Origin: Syncephalastrum monosporum B8922
Lineage: Eukaryota > Mucoromycota > Mucoromycetes > Mucorales > Syncephalastraceae
Direction: 5' to 3'
Assembly (NCBI GenBank): GCA_000697355.1
Contig: JNEN01000833.1
Span: 62,001-126,000 of the forward strand
DNA: 64,000 nt
The position numbers were made by a program, and so were the translations under genes. Numbering within the stretch: position 1 is the stretch's first letter; the number at the start of each line of letters is the position of its first letter. Positions 11,312 to 24,254 of the stretch are shown one piece after another. The notes below the pieces were generated by a model. The model was given only the letters and a program-made list of their open reading frames with translations. It was not told the DNA's origin and did not search any database.

Positions 11312-14082
11312 ATGTCTCTGGAGCAGAAGAAACGCGTCTGCTACTTTTACGACGGTAAATCTCACTTGCTGACCTCTCATTGAACGCCTTTGCTTACTCT
11401 CAATTCCTGTTGCAGCCAATGTGGGGAACTACCATTATGGCTCTGGCCACCCCATGAAGCCCCACCGCATTAGAATGTGCCATGGCCTTGTCATGAACTA
11501 CGGCCTGTATAAGAAAATGGAAATCTATGTAAGGCTAGGTTTCTGCCGATCGTCGCCAGTGTCTGATCTGTCTGATTTGTTTGTAGCGCGCGAAACCTGC
11601 CAACAAGTGGGAAATGACTCAGTTCCACACAGACGACTACATTGATTTTCTATCCCGTGTCACACCGGAGAACATGGACCAATTTCCTAAAGAACAAGCC
11701 AAATGTGAGTCTCTTCTGGTTAATAGGTCAACCACTTATCCTGCGCGTAGTCAATGTGGGTGACGACTGCCCTGTCTTCGAGGGACTCTTTGAGTACTGT
11801 GGCCTGAGTGCGGGTGGATCGATGGGTAAGCAACAATGAAGCAACGACAAAGGATATGTAACAAAATTGACACTGCGGGTTCAATAGAGGGTGCTGCGCG
11901 TCTGAACCGAGGCTTGTGCGATATTGCAATCAATTGGGCCGGAGGTCTTCACCATGCCAAAAAAGCGGAAGCTTCCGGTTTCTGCTATGTCAACGATATC
12001 GTACTCGGCATCCTTGAATTACTACGCTATTACAACCGTGTGCTTTATATCGATATTGATGTTCATCACGGCGACGGCGTAGAAGAAGCCTTTTATACGA
12101 CTGACCGTGTCATGACTTGCAGTTTCCACAAATACGGTGAGTTCTTTCCTGGCACAGGCGAACTGAAGGTGAGCGGAAAGTCTTGAGTCAGACTGCCTGT
12201 TCTCATCATATCTGGCGGATATCAGGACATTGGCGCTGGACGAGGCAAGTACTACAGTGTCAATTTCCCATTGCGTGACGGTATCGACGATGAGAGTTAC
12301 AAGTCTGTTTTTGAGCCTGTAAGTGTACATATCGTCCAATAACCGTGGAATGTCTTACCAGAGGTCGCTCCATATTGTAAACTCTAGGTGGTGACAAAAG
12401 TCATGGAGTGGTACCAACCATCAGCTGTTGTCTTACAATGCGGTGGTGATTCTCTGAGTGGTGACAAACTGGGTTGTTTCAACCTGTCGATGAAAGGACA
12501 CGCCAACTGCGTGGAGTTTGTTAAAAAGTTCAACGTACCAACACTTGTTCTTGGTGGCGGTGGTTATACGATGCGAAATGTTGCTCGAGCATGGGCCTAC
12601 GAGACTGGTGTTGTCGTTGGCCAGAAGATTGGTCCTGGTATGTCTACCCGAAACATATGTTAGCTTACAGCTTATATGCTCTGCTCAGATATGCCGTACA
12701 ACGACTATTACGAATATTTTGGGCCCGACTACAAACTTGATGTCAGACCGAGCAACATGGAGAATATGAACACAGAAGATTACTTGGAAAAGATAAAGTA
12801 AGCAAGGGGAAGAACTCAACGCTTCCGACGATTAATCGTGCTGCTGTATCCTAGAGAGCATGTCTTCAGTAATTTATCACGAACGGCGTTCGCACCAAGT
12901 GTTCAAATGCAAGGTACTTGTCAGTGGCATAAATCATGGGCAATGCTAATAGGCCGACTGACGATTAGAGGTGCCCAATGATACCTACAACCTCGAGGAG
13001 GAAGAGGAGGAGAACCCAGATGACCGGTATCCTCGTAAGTGATTCCCGGTTCATGCAAACCATAAATGAGCTTTATATTAATTCCCCTGATCTAGGTTCC
13101 CTGTGGGATAGGCGTATTGTTCCGGATAATGAATATTATGATTCGGATGAAGGGGAGGCACAAGGCACAGTCCACAACTTGAGCAGTAGGAATTATCGGG
13201 ACTACAACGAGGAGGAGGAAGAAGAAGACATGGACGACGGCGACGACGAGGATGATGGCGACTATGACGGAGGTGATGAGAGCGATGATCATCGCGTCAA
13301 CGGTCATAACACAACAGCTCAGCCTTCCTCTTCCGCAGCCAGTGCTGATGATCGCATGGAAGTGGACCCCGTCTCTAGGGAGGAAGCGGCCGAAATACAA
13401 GAGGTGATGATGGAAGAAAGCGTCAAGGACGAGCCTATGGAAGACATCGAAGAACCGACAGGCGCGAACACCCCCACCATCGCGGCAAATTTGGCTGCTC
13501 CCGAGGGGCAAGATGCTTCGAGCACGATCATTGCAGAAGAGCCAAAGGAGGCGTCGGTCGATGCTCCCACGAGCGAAACAGGTAAGCGCTATGGCCACCT
13601 AGCGTGAAGAGAATCTTCCCCTTTCATGCAAGCAAGCACACTCATTTCATTTCTTTATCATTACCGAAGGTGCCGAACCGAGAAATGAATCTCTCGAGGC
13701 TGCCTCCCCGCAACCTGCTTTAGGGGTACCGCCCAGCGGTAGTGGCATGAAGAGTGAAGAAGAGGGTGAAGTCATGTCAGCAAAATCAACCTCTCCTCGC
13801 CCAGCACCATCACCATCTCATCAAGACGAACAAAAGCAATCCTCCCCAGCAGCCGCATCCGCGGACACAGTCAGTGAATCACATGCTGATGCCCATCAAC
13901 CCGCTCCAGATACGTCTGCGCCGGCTGCACCGATCCCACAGCCTGCCACAGACGAACGCTCAACCCCCAGTCAGCCCCTTTCTCATGAACAGACGGAAGA
14001 CCCTACGGGTCCAAATGAGGGAACGCGGACGGCTAACGAGGGGAGTGTATTGGAAGATGGTGAAATCGAGGATAGTGCATGA
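11312..14082 (+). CDS. RPD3: Class I histone deacetylase (RPD3/HDAC1 type) with long acidic tail
   Basis: Twelve exons: 11312-11354, 11416-11528, 11587-11704, 11751-11825, 11888-12168, 12226-12318, 12388-12637, 12689-12797, 12855-12913, 12969-13034, 13096-13581 and 13670-14082; 701 residues. It is the zinc-dependent catalytic subunit that removes acetyl groups from histone lysines in Sin3-type complexes. The whole catalytic core (about residues 1-380) is present: [34 protein letters not shown] with the active-site His pair, [17 protein letters not shown] with metal ligands, and [33 protein letters not shown] marks the start of the tail. The last about 300 residues are disordered, first a Glu/Asp run, then Ser/Pro/Ala-rich sequence, much longer than yeast Rpd3 (433 residues). 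Six of the introns fall inside conserved core motifs, so junctions are well constrained. Confidence 0.95.
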
Positions 14083-16394
14083 ATTACAAAAATATACTGA
14101 AAAAAAAAATCATGTGATGCACGGAAAAAAAGCATCGAACGCCCTACCATTAAAAATGGAATTTGGATGCGCATAAAAAGCAAACTGGGGAATCACCGGT
14201 AGGCGGCACAGTAGTAAGAAAGACTTGTCATCGGAAATACGGTACGTGTGTGAGGACAAGAAGCGGGTAAGGGCGAAAAGTCGCACAAGCCTAGTGATCT
14301 GCATTATTATGCTCCTATTGTAAGCCATGTCTGTGTAAATTTTGGCGAGGGCAGCCGGGTGTGTATATCCGAGACGCGCCACTGTTATTGGCAGCGATTA
14401 AGGTGGTTCTTACACTATAAATTATTTGAAAAGCATAGACAGTAGGCATGTGTCAAAGGGGCCAAATGCGGTAACGCGCTCGGATAAGCTCTCGGCCTGC
14501 TGCATCCAACTCGAAGAATCATGGGGTGCTGGTCAAAACTTCCGCGAGCCGACCCCTTAAGTAGACCAAAACGTTTCAGACCAAAGTTTTTAATTCATAA
14601 GAGTTTTTTTTTCGTAAACCTGCTTGAGGAGCACGCCTTCTCGGAACAAAACGTGCTATTTTCTCGTTCTATAATAAAGTATACCGCAAGGCCAATTGCT
14701 GCAGGTTGTTCTTTCACCCCCTCCGTCGATGCTTGTCCAATGAGGAATGTTTACTGAGGACTTACGCCTCCTTTCTGCAGGGCTTGAGAAGGAGCAAATA
14801 AGCGAAACAATATTTTCATTAGCCGTATTTGGCCATTCAGCCGCGTCTATACGTATGTTTCAGAATTAACAATAACCAAGTGAATAAGAGATCGATATCA
14901 TAGTGGATTACGCATATTACTTAGTGAGGTTAAGCAGCACCAGGGCGCGCGCGCCAAAAGCATGTTAGTTACTGCCGAAAAAATTCACAATACCTCCCTC
15001 TTTCCTTTATCCATGTAGCGGACATTCCTGCTCCGAGGTTTGACTCATTTTGTGTGCGCAAATTTTCAACGTGCATGTCCTATACGCCACTATATGCTTA
15101 TCACGTCAGCTTTCTCTGGGGGACATTTTCAGTGTCGATCATGCAACGCCAAGTGGTGTAACCCTCGCGTCATGGATGCAGGAATTAACCTGCATCATCC
15201 GTCGATAAATAAAAAACAGTCTGGGCAACGTAGCGTGGTCTGATGTCGAACACCATCTTGCAGGCGGCCAGATGGAATCCTAATAAGCGAATGAAGTTTG
15301 ATCAAACTGCAGTAGAGCACGGATATGAAGCAGGGAGGATCAAGCACAAAAAAGTAGAGAGAGAAAGAGCAAGGGATACGTCCTTGTCTCCCTTTCCCAC
15401 GTCCCTTTTGTTACAGGGCCCAATCTGTATACATAAGCGAACGGAAACGTTTTAGAAATCTTAAAGTTGGGACTGGTGAAACACAGAGGATGGCAAAACA
15501 TAGGAATACTCACAGAGTGTAACCTCTTGTTCTTTCGCAGTGCATGACGAATAAGGAAGAAGGATAGGGGCTGAAATAGAAATAGAAGTCTAGGTCATAC
15601 AGTATATAGACTTGCCCCTGGATGCAGGTACACATGCCATGTTCTTTGTGCTTCTCGTTCATTGAGTTAAGGGAAGTCACATAGGAGAGCAAGAAGCCAG
15701 GACATGGTCGTTTGTGCGTATCGATAATATCCTACTTTCCGGGAAATAAGAAAAAAAAAATGGCGTGAGGGAGAGCAAGAGGAGGGAAAGCGAGGGGTGA
15801 AAAAAGGCACTTGCGGTCGCGTGCCATGCAAAGTGAGGGGTGTAGCTTCTGTATCGCTCAGACATGGACATGCAGAAGAGAAAAAAGCTTTTGAAAGAAG
15901 TAACAATGTGTTTTCTCGTAACATGCCGGGCTGGTGTAAATAAAGCATAGAACAATAAACTACTGATGCATGCACATGAATTAAAGTTTGGACCATTGAA
16001 GGTGATCTGATCGTTATTGCCTGCCATTGAGGAAGGAGGCACGAGCTCAGAATTTCGGCATTGACTAAGCAGGTGGATTCGTCTCGTGCTTCGATAATGC
16101 TACGAATACTGTCCAAGAGGAATGACACCGAGTAGCTGTATCTTTAAGCTAAAGAATAAAGAGAGACTGATTGTGGTTGGGGGTGGGGAGGGAGCAAGGA
16201 ACTAGGGAACACAGGATTAAGGGGCCAGCCTTTTCATCGCAAGGGGATTAGACAGTTGCTGCGATCGCCGACTACGGCACAGACTTGGCAATGAAAACTT
16301 CTTTTATATATAAAGAGCAACTTTTTACGACCCAATACTTTTTTCTTTACTTCACTACCACTCTTCTACGCTTCTTTATACACGCGGATTAATA
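14083..16394. other. Intergenic region without recognised genes
   Basis: About 2.3 kb of AT-rich sequence. The largest frames (15667-16128 minus, 15243-15455 plus) have no family pattern, and the first of these lacks an ATG. The right edge holds the kinase promoter. No tRNA or transposon end recognised. Confidence 0.5.
16305..16314 (+). promoter_or_regulatory. TATA box of the Ran1-like kinase gene
   Basis: TATATATAAA lies 81 bp before the kinase ATG at 16395, followed by a CT-rich tract (16335-16375) typical of fungal transcription starts. Confidence 0.6.
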
Positions 16395-17771
16395 ATGGCG
16401 CCTATCCAGCCTAACGAGTCGGGTATCAACCCGCAGTTACTTCTCAATACTTTTATTGACAAGCGCTCCATCCAACTTGTGTCCGTTTTGGGTGTTGGTG
16501 CCTATGGTGTGGTCTTCTTGGGCGTCCATGTTCCTACCAGTCGTCGCTACGCCGTCAAGCTCGTCACTAAACCAGATGCTGCCGCGAATGAGATCCGCTT
16601 GCACTCGCGCGTCTCGGGCCACCCTGGTGTACTTACCTTGGAAAAGGTGGTGCGCGAGCACAACAGAACCTACCTTGTGCTCGAGTACGCAACTGGCGGC
16701 GATCTTTTCTCTGCAATCACTCAGCAACAAGGCCTTGCTGGCAACAGCAAAGCTATCCGCCATGTGTTTCTCCAAATTATTGATGCCGTGCAGCACTGTC
16801 ACGACAAGGGCATTGCTCACCGTGACCTGAAGCCCGAAAATATTCTGATGTTCTCCAACATGCAGGTCAAGCTTGCTGACTTTGGTCTGGCCACTACGCA
16901 GCATGTATCAGCCGAATTCGGATGCGGCTCTAGCTTCTACTTCTCTCCAGGTAACATATGCAATTTGGCGTAGTGAGAAAAACTTATTCATCCATCTTTA
17001 GAATGTCAAGGGCAACTGATCAAAAATAACGAGCGTGTTAAGGGATATGGCACCCGCCAGAACGATATATGGAGCCTTGGTATCATCCTGATCAACTTGG
17101 CGGCTGGCCGCAATCCTTGGCGCCAGGCCACTATGAAAGACGCGACCTTTTCCACCTACGTAAAAAAGCCCCAGGGGTTCTTCAAGACGATATTACCCTC
17201 TATCTCTGAAGAGCTAAACCAGCTTTTGATTCGCATCTTCTGCCTTGATCCAGCCCACCGCATCTCACTTCCCGAGCTTCGTCTACGCATCGCGTGCATG
17301 GCTTCCTTCACTGAAGATCCCATCACATGTACGCGCTTTATCCCCACCAAACCAGTCAAGACGGTCCAGCAGCAAAAGCAGCAGAAGCAATCAGATACAA
17401 CTGGCATGGCCTACTCTGATTCGCTTTTGAGCACACTCCATGATTATCTGGATGGTTTTGACGTCGAGGATGAGCCAAAGCTTTCCGTTACTACCAATAC
17501 GACTATGACGACACACTGCCCTCCACCTACCTCTCGTTTACCACCTACGCCCCCCTGTCTTCTTGTTTCTTCTTGCAGTCCTTCTACCTCGCCCTGCTCA
17601 TCCGTATCTTCACTCAGCTCTGTCGAATACTACCCACGCACGCTTGTTGACCCAACCACCGATGCAAAGGCCCATCACCAAGAGGATATTGCTGTTCATG
17701 CTGACGCCTCTCTCCTTACCTTTGGTCGCTACACTAGCCCTTCGGCGCGCTTCTACCCGACATCCTCCTAA
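16395..17771 (+). CDS. Ran1/Pat1-like serine/threonine protein kinase
   Basis: Two exons, 16395-16950 and 17002-17771, joined in phase; 441 residues. The kinase domain spans about residues 25-300. It shows the glycine loop GVGAYGVV, the ATP lysine in YAVKLV, the catalytic loop HRDLKPENILM, the DFG motif in KLADFGLATT and SPECQG in place of APE, split by the intron. GYGTRQNDIWSLGIILINLAAGRNPW is typical of the fungal Ran1/Sks1/Vhs1 group, which controls the switch between growth, meiosis and nutrient responses. The last about 130 residues are Ser/Thr/Pro-rich and disordered. A strong upstream TATA box suggests regulated expression. Family placement is confident; the pathway in this organism is not. 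Confidence 0.88.
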
Positions 17772-18274
17772 CCACCTTCGTCTCGATATACAAATTACAC
17801 TGACACATCTCTATGCGGACACACAACCTGAGCCTCCTTCTGCACGGTTCCCCTTTCTTTGACGCCTTCGCGCACAAACAACTACATACACTTACTATAC
17901 ATACAACGGCAACTTTAACGACCGACCCCCAATCCTCCTCGTCATTCTTTCTTCCTTCGTTTCGTGCTACTACTTTATTTATCATATACACTGGCTGCAC
18001 CGCGGCATGTACTATATACAGTCCTCCGTGGGCGTTTTGTCATCGAGTTATTTTTACTGTCCATAGCTTTAGATACCCTTATTATAATCCACAACTTACT
18101 TTTTCAATATACACAAACAGGACTTCCAAACAAACGTGCACGTCCCCCATTATGACGTATCCCCTCATCATCGTCCATCTCCTCCTCTGCTTCCTAGAAA
18201 GCGGGATATTCCAGAAAATAGGATTAAGGGTATCCAGGACAGCGATTCGTGCTGCTTTCCCTAATATGTCTTTA
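17772..18274. other. Convergent 3' intergenic region
   Basis: About 500 bp between the 3' ends of the kinase (+) and the MFS pump (-), CT-rich and without a recognisable gene. Confidence 0.5.
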
Positions 18275-20499
18275 TTACTTTCTAACTTTACCGTCTAAAA
18301 GCGCCTGCTGCCGGATGAATAAAGCTGCGGCCACACCGAGAACGGCTGTACCAACGGAAAATAGGTACGCATATCGTATCGCCACTTGGTAAGCCTCCAA
18401 AACGATGGTGAGCGCCTCGGGGGGCAATAGGTCACGGATCTCGGTCATCGACTTCCGCGCGATATCGATTATCTTTGCCAAATAAAGAATTAATATAAGG
18501 GCAGGGCATGTTCGCCCAGTGTCCACTAGACAGTTTGCAAAAAAAAAAAAAAGAAAGACCTACCTCCTCAGCATCAGGCCCCGTAATCTTTTGGACAAGG
18601 ATTTGTTTAACAACTCCCTGGAAAATGGCCGCAGAACATGAAACGCCGATAACGCCTCCCACTGATCGAAACAAGTAAGAAATCGACGTAACAGTTGCCA
18701 ATTCTAATCGTAAGGTTAATTATGGTGCCAAGTGGTTGTCAGATCGGGAGTAAAATAATATATACCATGAGGTTGAACGCACGACAACATAGCGACCAGC
18801 GCCGAGGTTATAGTGCCACCATTCGCAAATCCGTCTAACATTACTGTGGGTATAATTACAAAGTAGGATGACTCGGGAGTCCAGGACTGATAGAGCAGTA
18901 CAGCGACGAGCATCGTGGCAGAGGATGTTATCAGAAAACGCCGGTACTCGCCCGTGTGCGACATCCAATAACCTGACACAAGAGAACCTGCTGACAGTGC
19001 CATGATTCTCGGTATAAAAAATAAACCAGACTGTGACGGAGTGAAACCGATAAGGCCCTACAGGATCAGATGATTTGATTAGGTCTGTGCGCATCCCATG
19101 CTGTGACTACAAATACCTGCAGGAACAGAGGCATGGTGAAGGCAGTGGCCATACTAGTCATGACACCAAACAGATTGCAGGCGGCGCAGGCGAATGGCGT
19201 GCGCCGTGAAACAATATGCCAAGGCATCAAGGGATACTGAGCGATCTTCGCCTCGACGATACAGAAGAGGATGGTCAGAACCACCGATGCAAAAAGACAT
19301 CCTACAACAACAGGATCCGTCCATTCACGGGTATTCCCGCCCCATGATGTAGCGAGCATGAAACAGACAACCGCGGAAGCCACAATCGTGGCACCGGCAT
19401 AGTCGACTCTTTTGGCACGCTCCCAGAGCGTTGACTGGCCTTCCTGTTCTTTCAGATTGTAGTTTGTGAGCAGTGATGAGCACACATAGAAAGTGCCGAG
19501 AAGGAAGGGCAGGTTAATGTAGAAGCAGTAACGCCAGCTAGCGAGGTCTGTAATAATGCCACCGAGAGGTGCACCAATGATAGAACCCAGCTGAAGAAGA
19601 AGGTCAATTTCCGTTCATTGATGGCCCTTCACGACTTCAGTCTCGCTTACTGCATAACAGATATTTGCGTAGCCCTGGTATTTGCCACGCTCACGCAACG
19701 ACACCAGATCACTTGTAATTACCGAACTCATCTGAAAGGCGTGTATATGACGAACCTCGTTAGTAGACACATACGAGCTCCAAATTACTGCTGTTACCGT
19801 GTTTAGGCCACCACCGCCAATGCCAGCCACGACGCGGGCTGCGACCAGCGTCCACATACTGTCAGCAGCGCCACAGAAGAAGGAGCCTGCAAAAAATACG
19901 ATGGCAGCAAAAGCCAAAGTCGTTTTGCGCCCGAATGCATCCGAGATACGGCCGTCTACACAGAATATTAGTGACAACCTTCTTCGACAAAGTTTTCTGT
20001 GTAACTTGTCTTACAGAGGGGCTGCAGGGCGGTGTAACTTAGCATGTAGGAAGTGGTCACCCACACAACTTCATTCGATCTATGAATTACGTGTGATTCA
20101 TGAGCATGTTGGCAAATGCGAACGCAGGGGAGCAAGCGATTTACTTTTTAAATTCGGTTCCAATTTTTGGATAAATAGTGGCAACGATACTTGAATCGAG
20201 AGACGACAAAAACACGCCGACCCATAAACTACACAATGTTTGTTTGTATTTTGTCAAGCAAATATATTCCGTGTGTAAAGACTTTTGTGATTATCATACC
20301 CAAGAAGAAGAACAATGAGCTTGGCGCCATTCAGTCTCCTGGCGACAATATCTGCTTGTTCATCGGATTTACGAGCCGCCTCATTTTCCTCAGTGGTTGT
20401 ACTGCTAGCGCTGGAGACGCTTATATGGTCTTCATGACTCTCGTCGGTGTAATTCGCCGGACGTGAGGTCAGAAGAGGTTCTGTCTCTTCACGAGCCAT
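18275..20499 (-). CDS. MFS drug:H+ antiporter, DHA2-like (14-TM type)
   Basis: Nine exons: 20499-20300, 20228-20145, 20079-20015, 19955-19798, 19731-19651, 19590-19117, 19057-18766, 18703-18564 and 18472-18275; 563 residues. It is an integral membrane exporter of the major facilitator superfamily that uses proton exchange to expel toxic compounds or amino acids. A charged cytosolic N-terminus precedes TM1 (LWVGVFLSSLDSSIVATIYP, with the LDxTIV-like motif C typical of exporters). Motif A appears as GRISDAFGRKTT, and SIIGAPLGGIITDLASWRYC with FYINLP is characteristic of the DHA2 family. Introns fall between TM segments. Substrate cannot be deduced; vacuolar basic-amino-acid permease of the Vba type is an alternative. 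Confidence 0.88.
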
Positions 20500-22809
20500 A
20501 AGAGACGAGTTAGGTATATTTGGGAGGAAGAGAAAGACGACAAAAGATAAACGCAAAATGCACAGAGATCTGTTTGCGGAGATCACAACCGCACCTCCGG
20601 CCAATCGGCCATCCTGCACTTCGGAAAAATATTGAACCCGAGTCGTAGGCCTACAGCACTCCACTTACCATCATAGTATCGCAAGATAAGCACTGATAAC
20701 TCTGTACATATTACGAATTTTTATAAATGAACATTTCCCTCTTCTCCCAACAGGGGTATCACTTTTGTACAAATGCTAAGGCTGAGCACAAGGACAGTGA
20801 AAAAACCATTCTTCATGAGAAAACTCTGAGCGGGTGATATACTGTAAATTCACACACGTTCACAGGCTCATGAAGGTACATCGACAAATTTGGCTCACGT
20901 AATCACATGTGCAGCAGAGCATAGCATACTCCAATATATAATTGCGATGTATATGCCGGAGACCCATCGTGGAAATTTTACACATTGGGGTACTTTCTAG
21001 TCTGTTTTCTTAAGTTTTATTCTCATGCACATGATCTCGTATTATGTAGTTTCTAACACAGGCGTGTAAGACATGGAATGAACATCAAAAATCTATGTAC
21101 TTAAATGGAAAATGATATATACATATGTGTCGAAGTATTGGTTTGATTACGATAATCTATGCTGCATTCATGATGCCAAAGGTCGCCCTTGGTCTCTAAT
21201 ACGCTGCCAAAAACGCCAAAAACTGATTCTCCAAGACACACATATACAATGGCGATAGAAGCAAACAGCAACTCCCCGTATTGAACTTGCTTATAGAGTC
21301 TCCACTGGGAGCTCTAGTCACAGGCGTAACTGCGTGTACTAGTCTGTACGTACCCATGCTGTGGTGTAAGACCTTATTTTGTATAGGAGATCCCATAATT
21401 AAATGAAAAAAGCAAAGCTTGACTTATTATGCACAAAACTTAGAGATGCGTAGAATGCGGGCTGGAATAATAAGGTCTGCACTAGGGCGGTAACTAGCCT
21501 ACGAAATCTCGTTCCAAAATCAGTTCTTGTAGACTACACTTCACTTTCTTTACATACCTAAGCGGCCGGAGCCGGGGTCGTTAATGAGCGCTCACGGCGC
21601 GCTGCCACCGGCTCACCTAAGCTGAATACACTTTTGAGCTACAGTGACACATTACCCAGTTGCAAAACACTTACCGGTGACCGAGAATCAGACATTCAGC
21701 GCAAGGGCGATGTCTATTTTATTAATCAAGCTATCACACAATTTACACTTTACCAATAGGAAAAAGAGCGTAAAGATAAGGGCCCTGGCAGGGATTGACG
21801 TCAATCGCCTGTTCGCGTTTCAAAGGATCCATTGGCCTGTTTTTCCATCACGCGGTCCACGTTTACCGATAGGAAACAGAATCCTTATGAAAAGGTATTG
21901 ATGCCATATGTGTTCCGCGGAAGACGTGTCAGATATCTATATTCTTATCTGTCCTCCCTATACCTCGTTGAATGGCACGGGCAAGATGAAGGGATAAGAA
22001 GAATCACTGCAGCCGAGTCATCGTTTGAGATGATAACATATAGTTATACTGTATACGTCAGCTAACGATAGCCACGTATACCTTTGGTAGAGCAATGCAT
22101 AAGTCAGACTTTATGGTTTCATACCATGCTGGAACATGAAAAAATGAAAAGGTACGATCTGTTTTGCATGCTTTCGCGGGTTCAAATGTGAAGCATCAAA
22201 TGAATATATAAGATACTTTCTAGATCAAAGAAATAAGAAATATATGAAACCGCTATTGGTAGCACATCTCTGACCGGTGGACATAAGACAGCTGTGCATA
22301 AGAGTAGCTTCAGCACAGGAATATGCATTATGCCGTAAATGAATAATTTGTATTCTGCCCCAGAAATGAGTATAGATGAATGAATCCTGGGCGATAGCTG
22401 CCAAATCTCTCCAGCTCTATTGAAGGCTGCTGAAACTACTAATCTTTGCTTTGCTAATACTCTATACTTTGGTCCCAAGTACCGCGCTCTATGAAGAGAT
22501 TCTCTCATTTATGGAACTTATATGTCTTCGCTCTACCGCTTGCGGCATATGTGCGTTTTGAATACCAAGTCATATAAACTTTTTTTGGGTACGGTGGATC
22601 AAGCTTGGTGATGCGGTGGCTAATCAACAACGGGTCATTGCTGTATAGATCTGGATGAGATGCCTATATTCTTCTGATACAGTAGTCTGCTGCAGACTGC
22701 TAGACAGAGTGCCAAAAATATGGCTCATGAGATTATAAAACATAAGAATACCGTGTTAAAGGCAACTTTGCCGATCTGCAAAATCAATAAGTGATACTTT
22801 GTTCCCAAT
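20500..22809. other. Intergenic region without recognised genes
   Basis: About 2.3 kb, AT-rich, with only short open frames. A compact GC-rich patch with an imperfect inverted repeat sits at about 21561-21613. Nothing else recognised. Confidence 0.5.
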
Positions 22810-23357
22810 ATGAATGGTGAAAACAGTAATATCGGCAGCTATGGCCCAGTGCCTCGGGTTCGTATACACAAAGGTCATTTGGTCATTTTTCTCACGTTCA
22901 TATTACTGAGTGTCTTGTCCTTCTGTACCGACATATACGTGGGAATATCCACCAAGAGCGATGACGATAAATCTCGTACCCAGGGCACAGTGAGCCATCT
23001 GCTGGACGTGGTTGAAATTGGCGAAATGGTAGGACATCTATCAGATCAAGCAGATTAAAATCATTTGTGAGCCCGGAGTGATTGATGAATACGTCAGCTG
23101 GGAGCTTATCGGGCTGGATTTGCAGAATCGCTATGTATCGTGAGTGCACGATATCACCGCCCTCACGGAATTCATCCCGATCACCTTAAGAAGTTCAAAT
23201 AATGGTTGACTAACCACAAGAGTCCATCCAACCGTGAAAAGGAATCAGTTTGGCTATATGAGCCAGTATATTAATCTAGTAAGCATATGCGGCCCGACTC
23301 GCGCAATTACTTGCACGTAAAATACTTCTATTTCAGACCACTGACAATATCGCATGA
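22810..23357 (+). CDS. Small single-pass membrane protein, unknown family
   Basis: Proposed exons 22810-22989, 23054-23139, 23221-23278 and 23337-23357, giving 114 residues. The frame stays open through three introns with canonical donors (GTGAGC, GTGAGT, GTAAGC) and AG acceptors of 64, 81 and 58 nt; the second has a perfect CTAAC branch site. Residues about 24-42 (HLVIFLTFILLSVLSFCTDI) form one membrane-spanning helix, so this looks like a type II membrane protein with a small lumenal or extracellular part. I recognise no family. For the second intron, an acceptor 2 nt downstream (AG at 23222) would end the protein at 23274 instead. It could also be a decayed fragment. Confidence 0.42.
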
Positions 23358-24254
23358 CCACTGGAGGCTACTCATCACCAGTCGGTGTAAGTGGTACTGC
23401 AGTGGAGATCTAGCCCGGTCATAGCCGTAGACATTGTTGTATGTAATTTGATAGTGTAAACCTTTTTGTTGTGAGATCTCCTGCGAAGGTTTCCGATAAT
23501 GATAAGATCATGACCTGTGTGCACAATCATATGCTATGAAATAAATATGGAGATGGCAGTGGCGGTAACGAACAGGAAGGTGACTAAAAGAATGGCGACG
23601 ATAATGATAACTAGTGGCTTTTGTGTGCACTTTTAATTCGACTACGCTTTTTAGTTTATGCTACGTATGAAAACATGACGGTTCGTTCGTGTACACAACC
23701 TTAAAAAGTTTTGTAATGAAAGGATCTTCTACCACCAGAATGATGTTCTCCTATATTCTGCAGTATTCTTTCGGTCACCTTACTGTTTGACCGCTGCGAT
23801 TTGACGGTAATTTTTTGCTTCGCGTCTTAGGCGGGATGACCAAGACCCTCTCTTTGCAGCTGCTGACGTTACCCTGACGACAGATAAGCGTAAACATAAC
23901 ACCCGAGATAGACAACGCTTTCCAAAATGATGATTTATTTGTTTCTAACAATCATTGCTTAGCGCATTGGTCGCGTGCACGTACGGGTCTGCCTGTATTA
24001 TTCTGCTTGGCTTTTGTGCGTCAGGCAGACAGGCTAGCCGAAAAGCTAAAAAAGATCGACCGAGCGTGTGACAGAACTAAAACATTTTTGCGCGGTACAA
24101 GACTGCGATACGTGATATCATGCTTTTCCTTCAGGTGACACAAGATGCTCCCTAACAGGTATATTCGTGCTACCCAAAGGGAGCAAACGTGAGTTGATGA
24201 TATATGTACAAGGATGAACAAAAAGGTGACATTAAGCAACTAAAGCTATCTGTA
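23358..24254. other. Intergenic region without recognised genes
   Basis: About 900 bp of non-coding-looking sequence. The right part is the 3' flank of the small PPxY gene on the minus strand. Confidence 0.5.

Noticed and set aside
14461..14540. Possible tRNA-like paired segment
   Set aside because: No A box, no GTTCRAATC B box and no complete cloverleaf could be drawn on either strand.
15667..16128. 153-codon open frame on the minus strand
   Set aside because: It opens with GTG rather than ATG, shows no domain, and ends in low-complexity Phe/Ser sequence.
22990..23058. Readthrough of the first exon of the small membrane protein to a stop at 23058
   Set aside because: A canonical GTGAGC donor and 64-nt intron lead to further open exons, so splicing is the better model, though not proven.
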